Source of the DNA: Alphaproteobacteria bacterium
GTDB taxonomy: Bacteria > Pseudomonadota > Alphaproteobacteria > Rhizobiales > JAJFHC01
Length of the DNA: 64,000 bases
NCBI GenBank assembly: GCA_021775805.1
Contig: JAJFHD010000090.1
Coordinates: forward strand, 124,001-188,000
Reading direction: 5' to 3'
The notes beneath the pieces are model-generated. The model was not told where the DNA came from and searched no databases. It saw only the letters and a list, made by a program, of their open reading frames with translations. Below are positions 1 to 8,085 of the stretch, piece after piece (within the stretch, counting starts at the first letter, position 1; each line of letters begins with the position of its first letter). The position numbers and the translations under genes were made by a program.

Positions 1-1512
1 CAGCATCGTGTGCGCCAGCCAATCGGCGTCATCAAGGGAAATCGCCTTGCGCGCCGCCTTGTCGGATTCAAGGAACGAGGACTCATTATCCGTACTCCAG
101 CCGAATATGCCGTCATACCAATGACAATGGGCCAGATGCGACCAGGCGATACTGAGCAGGGGATCGATCGCAATTGAGTCCTGCAGATGTTTGATCGCCT
201 CCGCGTTGCGTTGTTGCGTCAACTCGGACTTGCACCAGTCGGCCCGCATGACATAGTCCCAGGCCGACAGATCGTCTGCCCGCTTCATGAAAGCCCTGTT
301 GTGCTCGGCCCTCATGAGTTCCGGTTCGACCGCAGCAACGATCTTTTCCGTAATTTCGTCCTGTACATCGAAGATATCTTCGATCGAGCCATCGTATCGT
401 TGTGCCCAGAGATGGTGGGCTGTGGCGGCATCGAGCAGCTGTACCGCAATACGCACCCGTGTGCCGGCAAGTCTGACGGTGCCGGTAACCACGTACTGGG
501 CGTCCAGTTCGCGGGCAATCTCAGTTATGCCCATAGAACTGTTCTTGAACGCGGAGGTCGAACTCTGTCCGATCACGGGAAACCAGCGCCAGTAGGACAG
601 AGCGGTTGCAATGTCGCTGGTCATGGCTTGCGCAAAGTAGTCCTGGCTGGGATCACCGCCCAAATTCTCGAAGTTCAAGACAGCAACCGCCGGCCTCGCT
701 TCGGAAAAATACCGGCCGTCGGATTTCGGACCCGAATCCGTCGCTGCCGCGGGGTGTTGGGACTGATCTTCATCCGCATCGGGGACAGAAGCCTTGATAT
801 CCTCGTAAGTCCGGATCGTGGTCATGTCCGGTTCCAGATTCAGCTCCTTGCGCAGCAATTCCTCACATTTGTAATACTGCTGCAGAGCCGCCGCCCGGTC
901 GCCACCCTGGGCATGAATACGCATGATCAGCCGGTGTGTCTTTTCACGTAACGGGTTGATATCCAGAAGCCGGCGGCAACTGTCGAGGGATGCTGTCCAG
1001 TCACGTCTGCGTTTCTGGCACTTGGCCAACCGGTATAGCCCGCGCCAGTGAAGATCCCGGAAGTGCTGGCGTTGATTGGTGAGCCATTCCTCGAAGGAGG
1101 GATCGCGGATGGCGATGCCGGCAAGCAGCCGGCCCCGGTGCAGGTTTGCAGCCTCCTGAAGCGAAGGCTCATCCTCGGCATCGACCAATTCCTCAAAACG
1201 CCAGGCGTCGCTGTCCATCCGTTTCGTATCGAGGCCTATGGTTTCGCCGTCTATGAACAGGACCTCCGCACATTCGTCACCCAGCGAACGCCGTAAAGCG
1301 TAGAGCGATTGCCTCAGACTCTGGCGCCCCTGCTGGTCAAACCGCTCGCCCCACAATAGCGCTACCAGGTCTTCGCGCTGCATGGAGCGCCCCGGTGTCA
1401 AAGCAAGACACGCCATAAGGGCCAGGGCCTTGCGGCTTGATATCTGGAGATCCTTGCCATCCGCATCCAGCACCTGCGGTTCCCCAAGCATATTTAGAAA
1501 CAGGCAGGTCAT
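1..1512 (-). CDS. SARP-type (BTAD) transcriptional regulator with TolB-like and TPR regions, 3' end cut by window
   Basis: Reading from the ATG at 1512, the frame stays open to base 1, so at least 504 residues are present and the C-terminus lies outside the window. Residues about 1-95 form an OmpR-like winged helix containing SLRQSLYALRRSLGD, typical of SARP regulators. Residues about 100-235 fit a bacterial transcriptional activator domain (LRRDWTASLDSCRRLLDINP region). From about 270 follows a TolB-N/adenylate-cyclase-associated stretch (AVLNFENLGGDPSQDYFAQ) and then TPR-like helices with KAARKAISLDDADWLAH. Known family members bind short direct repeats at 11-bp phasing near the -35 region; such repeats lie 107-156 bp upstream of this start, so this protein is the obvious candidate to bind them (inference). 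The effector sensed is unknown. Confidence 0.85.
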   Translation of the reverse strand, partial: MTCLFLNMLGEPQVLDADGKDLQISSRKALALMACLALTPGRSMQREDLVALLWGERFDQQGRQSLRQSLYALRRSLGDECAEVLFIDGETIGLDTKRMDSDAWRFEELVDAEDEPSLQEAANLHRGRLLAGIAIRDPSFEEWLTNQRQHFRDLHWRGLYRLAKCQKRRRDWTASLDSCRRLLDINPLREKTHRLIMRIHAQGGDRAAALQQYYKCEELLRKELNLEPDMTTIRTYEDIKASVPDADEDQSQHPAAATDSGPKSDGRYFSEARPAVAVLNFENLGGDPSQDYFAQAMTSDIATALSYWRWFPVIGQSSTSAFKNSSMGITEIARELDAQYVVTGTVRLAGTRVRIAVQLLDAATAHHLWAQRYDGSIEDIFDVQDEITEKIVAAVEPELMRAEHNRAFMKRADDLSAWDYVMRADWCKSELTQQRNAEAIKHLQDSIAIDPLLSIAWSHLAHCHWYDGIFGWSTDNESSFLESDKAARKAISLDDADWLAHTML

Positions 1513-1618
1513 ACCTTTGGCGCCTCCGAATTCCCGGCCCCTCATCTAATGTCTCACGCAGACACGAGGGAGAGTGAAGTGCGAGTTTATAGCGAATTGG
1601 TTGCGATTTCACGCACTT

Positions 1619-1683
1619 TGACGCGTGATTGACGCAACTTTGACAATTTTAATGACGTTGCACTGACATTCGGCATGTATAAG
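1619..1683 (+). promoter_or_regulatory. Phased TGAC direct-repeat promoter upstream of first DUF1127 gene
   Basis: TGAC starts at 1619, 1630, 1641, 1653 and 1664, giving steps of 11, 11, 12 and 11 bp, mostly as TTGACG or TGACA. A -10-like TATAAG begins at 1678, exactly 14 bp after the start of the last repeat. This is the layout known for SARP operators (direct repeats one helical turn apart, the last a few bases before -10). The site lies between the divergent SARP-like gene and the DUF1127 gene and could serve both. Apart from this site, the 307-bp intergenic interval 1513-1819 shows nothing else recognisable. Confidence 0.65.
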
Positions 1684-1819
1684 GTTCATATGAAAACAAA
1701 TCGAAAATATGTGAAGCTCTGAGATTTCGATTGTTCCCGAAGGATCGCGGTTTGTTTTCACTTTGCTCCCGAGCGAGAAAACGGGAGTGCCACAAGTTCC
1801 AAATGAGGAGGTTTGGAAA

Positions 1820-2062
1820 ATGTTTGGGTCCAGGATGAAAGTACCCTTGCCAGCCGATACAAGAACAGTCGGTCTGACAGTTTACAGAGCATTGATGCGG
1901 GCGGTTGTGGTGATCGACCGTTGGCAGGCTCGGCGCCAGGCGCTTCGCCAGCATTATGGCGTCAGCCGGCACACATTGTTCGATATTGGCCTCACTGAGG
2001 CTGATCTCGCATGCATCGTTTGCGGCCGGTGCGACGGTGCATTGCGACCGCACGTGAACTGA
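1820..2062 (+). CDS. DUF1127 small protein
   Basis: An 80-residue protein. The start at 1820 is chosen over an upstream in-frame ATG at 1763 because GAGGAGG at 1805-1811 lies 8 nt before it. The core IDRWQARRQALRQHYGVSR followed by LFDIGLTEADLACIV is the DUF1127 signature: a basic helix and then the (D)IGL(T/S)..(D/E) element. DUF1127 proteins in alphaproteobacteria are short, arginine-rich and in studied cases affect RNA turnover or phosphate and carbon physiology; this one's role is not known. It is a paralogue of the protein at 3755-4000 and shares the same repeat-type promoter. Confidence 0.85.
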   Translation: MFGSRMKVPLPADTRTVGLTVYRALMRAVVVIDRWQARRQALRQHYGVSRHTLFDIGLTEADLACIVCGRCDGALRPHVN

Positions 2063-2089
2063 ACTCCAAAGTGAGTTTCAGCATCTGCT

Positions 2090-3280
2090 CTAGCCCGGGG
2101 GTGAGGCCAGCCGTGAAGCGGTCAGGAAGGCAACGAAGCCTGCCGTGACGGCACAGAATGCAGCAACAATGACCATGTCATATCCGCCCGCCGACCAGAT
2201 CAGGGCTGCAACGGTCGGTGCGGCGGCGGCCATTCCCATATAGGGGATCGCCAAGGCACCGGAGATCACGCCAAACTGGCCACGGCCCAGAAATTCCGCC
2301 GTAACCACCGGACGCACGATACTCGTAACCCCGTATCCCGCACCGTGCATGACAACGAACACCACCAACATCACAGGAATGGCGGCTACGCCATACAACG
2401 CCGCCGCGGCCAATGCCATGAACAGGAAGCAAAGGTTGGCAACTGTTGCCGTGGTCACTTTCTTTTCCAGTGCCATCATCGCCAGTCTTCCGGTCACCTG
2501 CATGGGTCCGATCATGGCCGCCGCCAGGACGGCGGCTTCCGCATGAACGCCACGCTCGGCAAGCAACGGCAGCAGGTGGGTCAGCAGGACACCATGAGCC
2601 AGCGCCACCAGCGCAAATGCCGACCCGAGCAACCAGAAGACCGGTGAGCGCAAGGCGATGGCCAGGTTGCTCTGTGTGGTCATGAGCGACACCGGTTGGA
2701 CGGCTGCCGCGGTTTCATCAGCCAGACGCGAGGCCCAGAATGCCAGGGGCACCGAAATCAGGATTGTGGCCAGGGCAAAACAAATCACCGCCCCACGCCA
2801 CCCGAACAATTCGGAGAGAGCATGGGCGCTGGGAAACGATACCGTCCCGGCAAGCCCCGCGATCAGCGTGATTGTCGTAATCCGGGATTTTGCCGTTGTC
2901 CCAAAGACATGCGTCACGAAGGCAAAACACGCTTCATAGAGTCCACCGGCCATGGCCAAACCGATCACGAGCCACGCCAGATAAAACTCCCACAGGGATG
3001 TCACCTGGGAAAGGCACAGGAGTCCTATGGCCCCCAGCAACGGACTGCCCGTCAGGAGTGCGGCACCGCGTCCCCGATCGATGATCCGTCCGGCAAGCGG
3101 TGCGGCAACCGCAGAAACGATCAGGGCGCAGGTGAAGGCGCCGGAGATCTCCGTTTTCGACCAGCCAAGGTCGGTTTCCCACTGTGGCAGAAGCGCTGGA
3201 AACGAATAGAATATCGACGCCCATGTGATGGTTTGGGAGAAGGCAAGAAACAGGACAATTCTGCGGTTGTTATCAGCCAT
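2090..3280 (-). CDS. MFS transporter
   Basis: 396 residues, the usual length for a 12-helix major facilitator. The first helix FLAFSQTITWASIFYSF and the loop motif GRIIDRGRG (MFS motif A-like, after helix 2) support the family, as do the repeated hydrophobic segments along the chain. It resembles oxalate/formate-antiporter or monocarboxylate-type MFS proteins in the N-terminal PALLPQWETDLGWSKTEISG stretch. The substrate cannot be read from sequence. It lies convergent with the first DUF1127 gene (27 bp between stops) and has its own upstream region towards 3281. Confidence 0.85.
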   Translation of the reverse strand: MADNNRRIVLFLAFSQTITWASIFYSFPALLPQWETDLGWSKTEISGAFTCALIVSAVAAPLAGRIIDRGRGAALLTGSPLLGAIGLLCLSQVTSLWEFYLAWLVIGLAMAGGLYEACFAFVTHVFGTTAKSRITTITLIAGLAGTVSFPSAHALSELFGWRGAVICFALATILISVPLAFWASRLADETAAAVQPVSLMTTQSNLAIALRSPVFWLLGSAFALVALAHGVLLTHLLPLLAERGVHAEAAVLAAAMIGPMQVTGRLAMMALEKKVTTATVANLCFLFMALAAAALYGVAAIPVMLVVFVVMHGAGYGVTSIVRPVVTAEFLGRGQFGVISGALAIPYMGMAAAAPTVAALIWSAGGYDMVIVAAFCAVTAGFVAFLTASRLASPPG

Positions 3281-3557
3281 GTGTTGCCCGGTCCCGATTT
3301 TGCCTCTGCCTGCCTGGTGGGCTCAGGTTAGCAGCAATTTTCCCGGTATGAAAAACACGCGTTGAAGTATCCTCGGTCGTGCTGGATCCTGCTTAGCTAC
3401 ATCGGTTCTGACGCGGACCAAGTTGCGCAGAGTTGTTCGGTCGGATTTTTAACCGCGCGTCGTTTCTGCCTTCGTTGCGTTGCGCGGTCCAATTTCAGTT
3501 GGTGATTCTCGTCCGGGTATCGGTCCTGAACCATCGTCAATCGCAAATCGTTGATTT

Positions 3558-3633
3558 TGACGGGTTTTCACAGATCTTTTGACGTCTCTATGACGCCGTG
3601 GCTGACGCAATTGTGACCGACGCGCCCTAAATC
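3558..3633 (+). promoter_or_regulatory. Second phased TGAC direct-repeat promoter, upstream of second DUF1127 gene
   Basis: TGAC starts at 3558, 3580, 3591, 3603 and 3614, with steps of 22, 11, 12 and 11 bp; the expected copy near 3569 is degenerate. A -10-like TAAATC starts at 3628, again exactly 14 bp after the last repeat starts. The 11-12-11 pattern and the offset to -10 match the array at 1619-1664. The rest of the 474-bp gap 3281-3754 holds nothing I recognise. Confidence 0.6.
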
Positions 3634-3754
3634 CCTGTTCATGAGAACGAGGCGGAAAACCAGCCCGGTGAACCGGGTTCGTTCAGGCTTCAAACTATTC
3701 AGGACGAACGCCGACCCGCAGACCGGGCCCCGGCGCACAGGGAGCAAGAGACAC

Positions 3755-4000
3755 ATGAGCAGTACCCATTTTCATGACGCAACCGCCATTGTGAGGCATT
3801 CGATGACAACCCGCCTTGCTGGCCTGGCGCGCCAGGTTTTAACCTCACTCGATCGTTGGCAGAGACGCCGGCAGGCCCTGCGCCAGCTCTATAGCGTCGA
3901 TGCACGCACCTTGAAGGATATCGGCATGAGCCGCGCCGAAGTGACGTCCGTTGTCTATGGCGGCGGTGAAGGCCGGAGGCGGTCCCATAGCGAGACATGA
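3755..4000 (+). CDS. DUF1127 small protein, second copy
   Basis: 81 residues from the ATG at 3755, which has a GGGAGCAAGAG ribosome-binding region just upstream; the in-frame ATG at 3641 lies too close to the predicted promoter to be likely. The C-terminal half LDRWQRRRQALRQLYSVDAR then LKDIGMSRAEVTSVVYG is the DUF1127 core, clearly paralogous to the protein at 1820-2062. The N-terminus differs. Shared promoter design suggests both copies are induced together by one regulator, probably the SARP-like protein at the window start. Function unknown. Confidence 0.85.
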   Translation: MSSTHFHDATAIVRHSMTTRLAGLARQVLTSLDRWQRRRQALRQLYSVDARTLKDIGMSRAEVTSVVYGGGEGRRRSHSET

Positions 4001-4186
4001 CAGGTCAACTGCCGGTTCTGCGAGACTTCCATTGTTCGCAACCGGCGACCTCTCTGGCAAGGCGCCCGAAACCGGGTTGTCGAAACAGCCGTCGCGACGA
4101 TTCGCGACACGGCCCTTCGTGTGGTCGGGGAACTCTGTGCCGGCCGACCCCGGAAAGATGCCCAAACGACTGAAGAAAAGAACAAC

Positions 4187-5086
4187 ATGAGCAACAATCT
4201 GATGACGCCGGACAACAGCTCCGGCGAGAGTGCCGACACCCGTTCGATTGTCGTCGACGGTACCAGAATATTCTTCCGCGAAAAGGGCACAGGCACGCCG
4301 GTGATCCTGCTCCATTCAACCGCCAGTACCGGTGGACAATGGCAGCGGACGATCGATCACCTGTCGCGCCGCTATCGGGTTATTGCGCCGGATCTGCCGG
4401 GATACGGGCAGTCTCAAGGCCGGTCGGTTTCGAAAGCCACTGGGCTTGCCCCTTACGCCAGATGTATCAATGCCCTGATTGCCCATTGCGGTGAGCCTGT
4501 TCACCTTGTGGGGCACTCGTTTGGTGGTGCGGTGGCACTGAAAGTTGCCATCGAAGCCGCACAAACCATACGGTCACTGTCACTGATCGAGCCGGCGGCA
4601 TTTCATCTTTTGCGTGACGGCACGGCGCCGGGAGAAGCGCGCGTGCTGGAGATCCGGTCGGTCAATGCGGTTGTTGCCGCCGCTGCCGCCAGCGATGAAG
4701 CAGCGTCGGGCATCGCCCATTTTGTCGACTACTGGAACGGCAAAGGCGCCTGGCAGCGAATCGAGCCGCCGTCCCGCTTGGGCCTGATTGGCAAGACAGG
4801 CAGGATTCTCGGTGACTTCGAAGCCATTTTCGCAGAGCAAGCGTCATGGCACGACTGTTCCCTGATCCGGTGTCCGGTTCTGGCCATCGTCGGCATGGAA
4901 ACCTCTGCGGTAACCAAACCGCTGACTGAAGCGATCGCGCGGGCCATCCCGACGTCCCGGCTCCACATGGTCTGCGGGGCCGGTCATATGCTGCCGGTTA
5001 CTCATCCTCATATCGTCAATCCGATCCTGTCTGGGCATTTCCAGATGACCGATGCGCGCCCGGTATCGCTCTGCTGGGCGGCCTGA
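4187..5086 (+). CDS. alpha/beta-fold hydrolase
   Basis: 299 residues from the ATG at 4187; upstream in-frame ATG 4121 would add a non-conserved tail. The fold is shown by the oxyanion region ILLHSTASTGG, the nucleophile elbow LVGHSFGGA with Ser111, and the terminal histidine in CGAGHMLPVTHP (His267). An acid residue is likely in the strand-6 region near IVGMETS. It could be an esterase, C-C hydrolase or lipase-like enzyme; the substrate is not evident. It precedes metY by 52 bp on the same strand, so the two may be co-transcribed, although no functional link is obvious. Confidence 0.85.
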   Translation: MSNNLMTPDNSSGESADTRSIVVDGTRIFFREKGTGTPVILLHSTASTGGQWQRTIDHLSRRYRVIAPDLPGYGQSQGRSVSKATGLAPYARCINALIAHCGEPVHLVGHSFGGAVALKVAIEAAQTIRSLSLIEPAAFHLLRDGTAPGEARVLEIRSVNAVVAAAAASDEAASGIAHFVDYWNGKGAWQRIEPPSRLGLIGKTGRILGDFEAIFAEQASWHDCSLIRCPVLAIVGMETSAVTKPLTEAIARAIPTSRLHMVCGAGHMLPVTHPHIVNPILSGHFQMTDARPVSLCWAA

Positions 5087-5138
5087 CACGCCAACTCACT
5101 CATGTCTTTGCCTCAACCTGAAAACGGAGATTGATTCC

Positions 5139-6452
5139 ATGACTGTTGATTCACGCCACGCCCAAACCCAGGTCCTGCATGCCGGTTTTCGAGTCGATCC
5201 GACGACAAACGCGGTGGCTGTGCCGATCTATCAGACCGCGTGTTACGCGTTTGAGGACACCGGGCATGCATCAAGGCTATTCGGTTTGGAAGAACTGGGA
5301 AACATCTACTCCCGCATTCAGAACCCTACATCCGATGTGCTTGAGCAACGGGTTGCGATACTCGAAGGCGGTGCCGCGGCACTGACGGTCAGTTCCGGCC
5401 AGGCGGCGACCGCCATGGCAATTCAGAACATCGCCAGGGCAGGGGACAATATCGTAAGTTCCACAGATATTTACGGTGGAACCTGGAATCTGTTTGCGAA
5501 CACGTTCACAGACATGGGCATTGAGGTGCGTTTCGTCGATCCGGTAGATCCGGAGAATTTCCGGCGCGTAACCGACGACCGCACCCGTGCCTATTATGCC
5601 GAAACCCTGCCAAACCCGAAATTGCAGGTCTTTCCCATCCAGGCCGTATCGGCTATCGGAGAGGAAATCGGCGTGCCGCTTATCGTCGACAATACCGCGG
5701 CTCCGGTCATCTGCCGTCCGTTCGACCATGGCGCCCACATCATTGTGTATTCGACAACCAAATACATCGGTGGCCACGGCACGTCCATTGGCGGCATGAT
5801 TGTTGACGGCGGCCGTTTCGACTGGGAAGGCAATGCCGGGCGTTTCCCCGCGCTCAATCAGCCCGATCCGAGCTACCATGGCGCCATCTGGACGCAAGCC
5901 ACCCGCGAGATGGGCCCCGTCGCCTACATCGTCAAGGCCCGGTGCACGCTCCTGCGGGATCTTGGTTGCTCATTGAGCCCGTTCAACGCCTTCCAGTTCA
6001 TCCAGGGACTGGAAACCTTGCCGTTGCGCATGCGCGAGCATTGTCGTAATGCGGAAGCGGTCGCTGCGTTTCTCGATGCTCACCCGGAAGTCTCCAGCGT
6101 GACCCATCCGTCCTTGCAGACAGGCGATGAGCGGTTGCGGGCGGACACTCACTTGAAGGGCGGCTATGGCGGCCTTGTCGGTTTTGAACTCAAGGGCGGT
6201 ATCGAAGCCGGCCAGCGCTTTATTGATGGACTGAATCTGCTGCTTCATGTGGCCAACATCGGTGACGCCCGCTCGCTTGCCATCCATCCGGCGAGCACCA
6301 CTCACTCGCAGTTGTCACCGCAGGAACAGAAAAGGGCGGGGGTAACTCCGGGCTATGTCCGCCTGTCTGTCGGCATCGAGCATATCGACGACATTCTGGC
6401 CGATCTTGACCACGCCCTGATTGCAGCCGGTTCATATTCCGCAGCCGCCTGA
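5139..6452 (+). CDS. metY: O-acetylhomoserine sulfhydrylase (MetY-type PLP enzyme)
   Basis: 437 residues. The start at 5139 follows a CGGAGA ribosome-binding site; the open frame upstream to 5052 overlaps the hydrolase gene and is not conserved. Family features in order: ETQVLHAG-like N-terminus (HAQTQVLHAGF), IYQTACYAFED, YSRIQNPT, SSGQAATAMAI, NPKLQVFPI, VDNTAAPVICRP and STTKYIGGHG with the PLP lysine at about residue 208. The roughly 430-residue length and the GNIYSRIQNPT motif separate MetY from the shorter cystathionine synthases. It condenses O-acetylhomoserine with sulfide to give homocysteine. The next gene makes the homoserine ester, so the pair forms a direct sulfhydrylation route to methionine. 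Confidence 0.92.
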   Translation: MTVDSRHAQTQVLHAGFRVDPTTNAVAVPIYQTACYAFEDTGHASRLFGLEELGNIYSRIQNPTSDVLEQRVAILEGGAAALTVSSGQAATAMAIQNIARAGDNIVSSTDIYGGTWNLFANTFTDMGIEVRFVDPVDPENFRRVTDDRTRAYYAETLPNPKLQVFPIQAVSAIGEEIGVPLIVDNTAAPVICRPFDHGAHIIVYSTTKYIGGHGTSIGGMIVDGGRFDWEGNAGRFPALNQPDPSYHGAIWTQATREMGPVAYIVKARCTLLRDLGCSLSPFNAFQFIQGLETLPLRMREHCRNAEAVAAFLDAHPEVSSVTHPSLQTGDERLRADTHLKGGYGGLVGFELKGGIEAGQRFIDGLNLLLHVANIGDARSLAIHPASTTHSQLSPQEQKRAGVTPGYVRLSVGIEHIDDILADLDHALIAAGSYSAAA

Positions 6453-6467
6453 TCGGAACATGATCCC

Positions 6468-6503
6468 CGCCTCCCGCTGGGTCTTGTGTCCCGCCGGGAG
6501 GCG
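6468..6503 (+). terminator. GC-rich hairpin after metY
   Basis: CGCCTCCCG at 6468-6476 pairs with CGGGAGGCG at 6495-6503, giving a perfect 9-bp stem around an 18-nt loop that can pair further internally. It lies 16 bp after the metY stop and 157 bp before metA. There is no T-run after it, so termination or mRNA-processing roles are both possible. The remaining 6504-6660 region shows no SAM-II riboswitch consensus that I can recognise. Confidence 0.4.
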
Positions 6504-6660
6504 TTGCACGGCCAGGTGGTTGTCAACCGGTGGCATTCAGGGGCACTATTGTCCTGCGACCTTGAAAGATGGCGTGTTGAACGGTTCACGAAACGGGAAC
6601 GCCCGAGATCGAACCGGTTCGGCACCGACTGTGCGGGCATGACAAGGGCAACGAAGAGCA

Positions 6661-7602
6661 ATGACACTTTACCTCTCAGCTGATTTGCCGGCGTATGACG
6701 TGCTTCGCGGGGAAGGATTGTCTGTAGCCGACGACGGCCAGGCACCGGCGTCGGCCCTGCATGTTTCGGTAATGAACCTAATGCCGGACCGGATTTCGAC
6801 TGAAACACAATTTTCCAGAATGTTGGCGCGAAGTGGCCGGGATGTGGTTTTGAACCTGTTGCGCCCGACCGGCCACAAGGCCCGTCACACGCCGCAACGC
6901 CACATGGACCGGTTTTACCGGACCTGGCCGGAAACCCAAACGCACCGCATCGATGGTCTGATCGTGACCGGTGCACCTGTGGAAACACTGCCGTTTGAGG
7001 ATGTCAACTATTGGCCGGAAATGGTGCGATTGCTCAATTGGGCAAAAAACCGCCAGTTGCCGTCGCTTCATGTGTGCTGGGCGGGGCAGGCGGCTCTCAA
7101 GGTGTACCATGATGTCCCCAAACACCCGGTCGGAGCCAAATTGTTTGGCGTGTTCGAGCAGACGGTTCATGACAGCGGTGCCAGGGTTCTGGACGGAGTC
7201 GGATCGAGCTTTCCCGTCGCCGTGTCACGTCACACAGAAGTTCGCGAGGCTGATTTGCCCAGGGACGGCAGCATCAGAATTCTTGCGTCCAGCGATGCCT
7301 CCGGCTTGTGCATGCTGGAGGATTTTTCCGCCAACGCGGTCTACATGTTCAACCATTTCGAGTACGACACCGATACGCTGGTGCGGGAATACCGGCGGGA
7401 CGTGGACGCGGGGCAACCGATCGCACCGCCGGCAAATGTTTCAATAGACGATGCTGAGGCGAACCCGGCGCGCGATCCGTCGTGGCGCAAGGGCGCTGTC
7501 GTCTTTTTCGACAACTGGCTTTCGCGTCTGGTGGAGGCGAGGGGTTGGCCTGCCGACAAGCCAACGGACTATTCAATGGTGTCCCAGGTCGTCGCGGAAT
7601 GA
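6661..7602 (+). CDS. metA: Homoserine O-acyltransferase MetA, predicted acetyl-CoA dependent
   Basis: 313 residues, normal MetA length. NLMPDRISTETQFSRML near the N-terminus, HVCWAGQAAL with the nucleophile Cys139, and FNHFEYD with His232 and Glu234 match the MetA catalytic triad (offset of 3 from E. coli Cys142, His235, Glu237). E. coli Gly111, which favours succinyl-CoA, corresponds here to Glu108 in TGAPVETLPFEDV; Glu at this site is known to favour acetyl-CoA. The product would be O-acetylhomoserine, which fits the adjacent metY. The name homoserine O-succinyltransferase given to the family would therefore be misleading for this protein. Confidence 0.9.
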   Translation: MTLYLSADLPAYDVLRGEGLSVADDGQAPASALHVSVMNLMPDRISTETQFSRMLARSGRDVVLNLLRPTGHKARHTPQRHMDRFYRTWPETQTHRIDGLIVTGAPVETLPFEDVNYWPEMVRLLNWAKNRQLPSLHVCWAGQAALKVYHDVPKHPVGAKLFGVFEQTVHDSGARVLDGVGSSFPVAVSRHTEVREADLPRDGSIRILASSDASGLCMLEDFSANAVYMFNHFEYDTDTLVREYRRDVDAGQPIAPPANVSIDDAEANPARDPSWRKGAVVFFDNWLSRLVEARGWPADKPTDYSMVSQVVAE

Positions 7603-7607
7603 CGGCA

Positions 7608-8015
7608 TCAGGGTGAAAAAGAACACATGAGCTTTGCCAGTTCCGTCTCGTCCACCAGGTCCGCTGCGTTCTGAGGCGTTGTCCAGAATAACCGGCGCTC
7701 GTTCTTCTCGGGCCACCGCAGCAAGTGAAGCTTGACCAGCAAGGGAAAGACCTCAACCCTGCACGGTATGCCGACGCCTTTCTTGTTTATCTTGTCGTAG
7801 TGATAGCAACCGATGCTTTGTTCTTGAACCGCACCCTGGAGGCCGCCTTCTTCGTAGGCCTCGGTTGCCGCCTGTTCGTGTGGCGGGACACCGTCCTCGG
7901 GCCAGCCTTTTGGTATGATCCAGCGTTTGGTCTCGCGGCTGGTAAGCAACAGGACTTCGATCTCTCCATGCTGATGAACATAAGGGAGCGCCGCATATTG
8001 AAGCTTGAACGTCAT
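7608..8015 (-). CDS. Nudix hydrolase (DIPP-like family)
   Basis: 135 residues. The Nudix box is PKGWPEDGVPPHEQAATEA followed by YEEGGL, resembling diphosphoinositol-polyphosphate/diadenosine-type Nudix enzymes that open with a PKGWP stretch. The usual arginine of the REUXEE core is replaced by Thr (ATEAYEE), while both glutamates of the EE pair are kept. That Arg normally supports the metal-binding Glu, so activity may be altered. The gene is convergent with metA (5 bp between ends). The substrate is not assignable. Confidence 0.85.
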   Translation of the reverse strand: MTFKLQYAALPYVHQHGEIEVLLLTSRETKRWIIPKGWPEDGVPPHEQAATEAYEEGGLQGAVQEQSIGCYHYDKINKKGVGIPCRVEVFPLLVKLHLLRWPEKNERRLFWTTPQNAADLVDETELAKLMCSFSP

Positions 8016-8085
8016 CGCGGAAACCTAACGACTTAACCACGATTCGCCAATTGACGAACACGGTCACCGATAGCCCGATGCGGAG

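Noticed and set aside
6453..6660. SAM-II riboswitch before metA
   Set aside because: The position would suit a SAM riboswitch, but I could not find the conserved SAM-II core or its pseudoknot; only a GC-rich hairpin is present.
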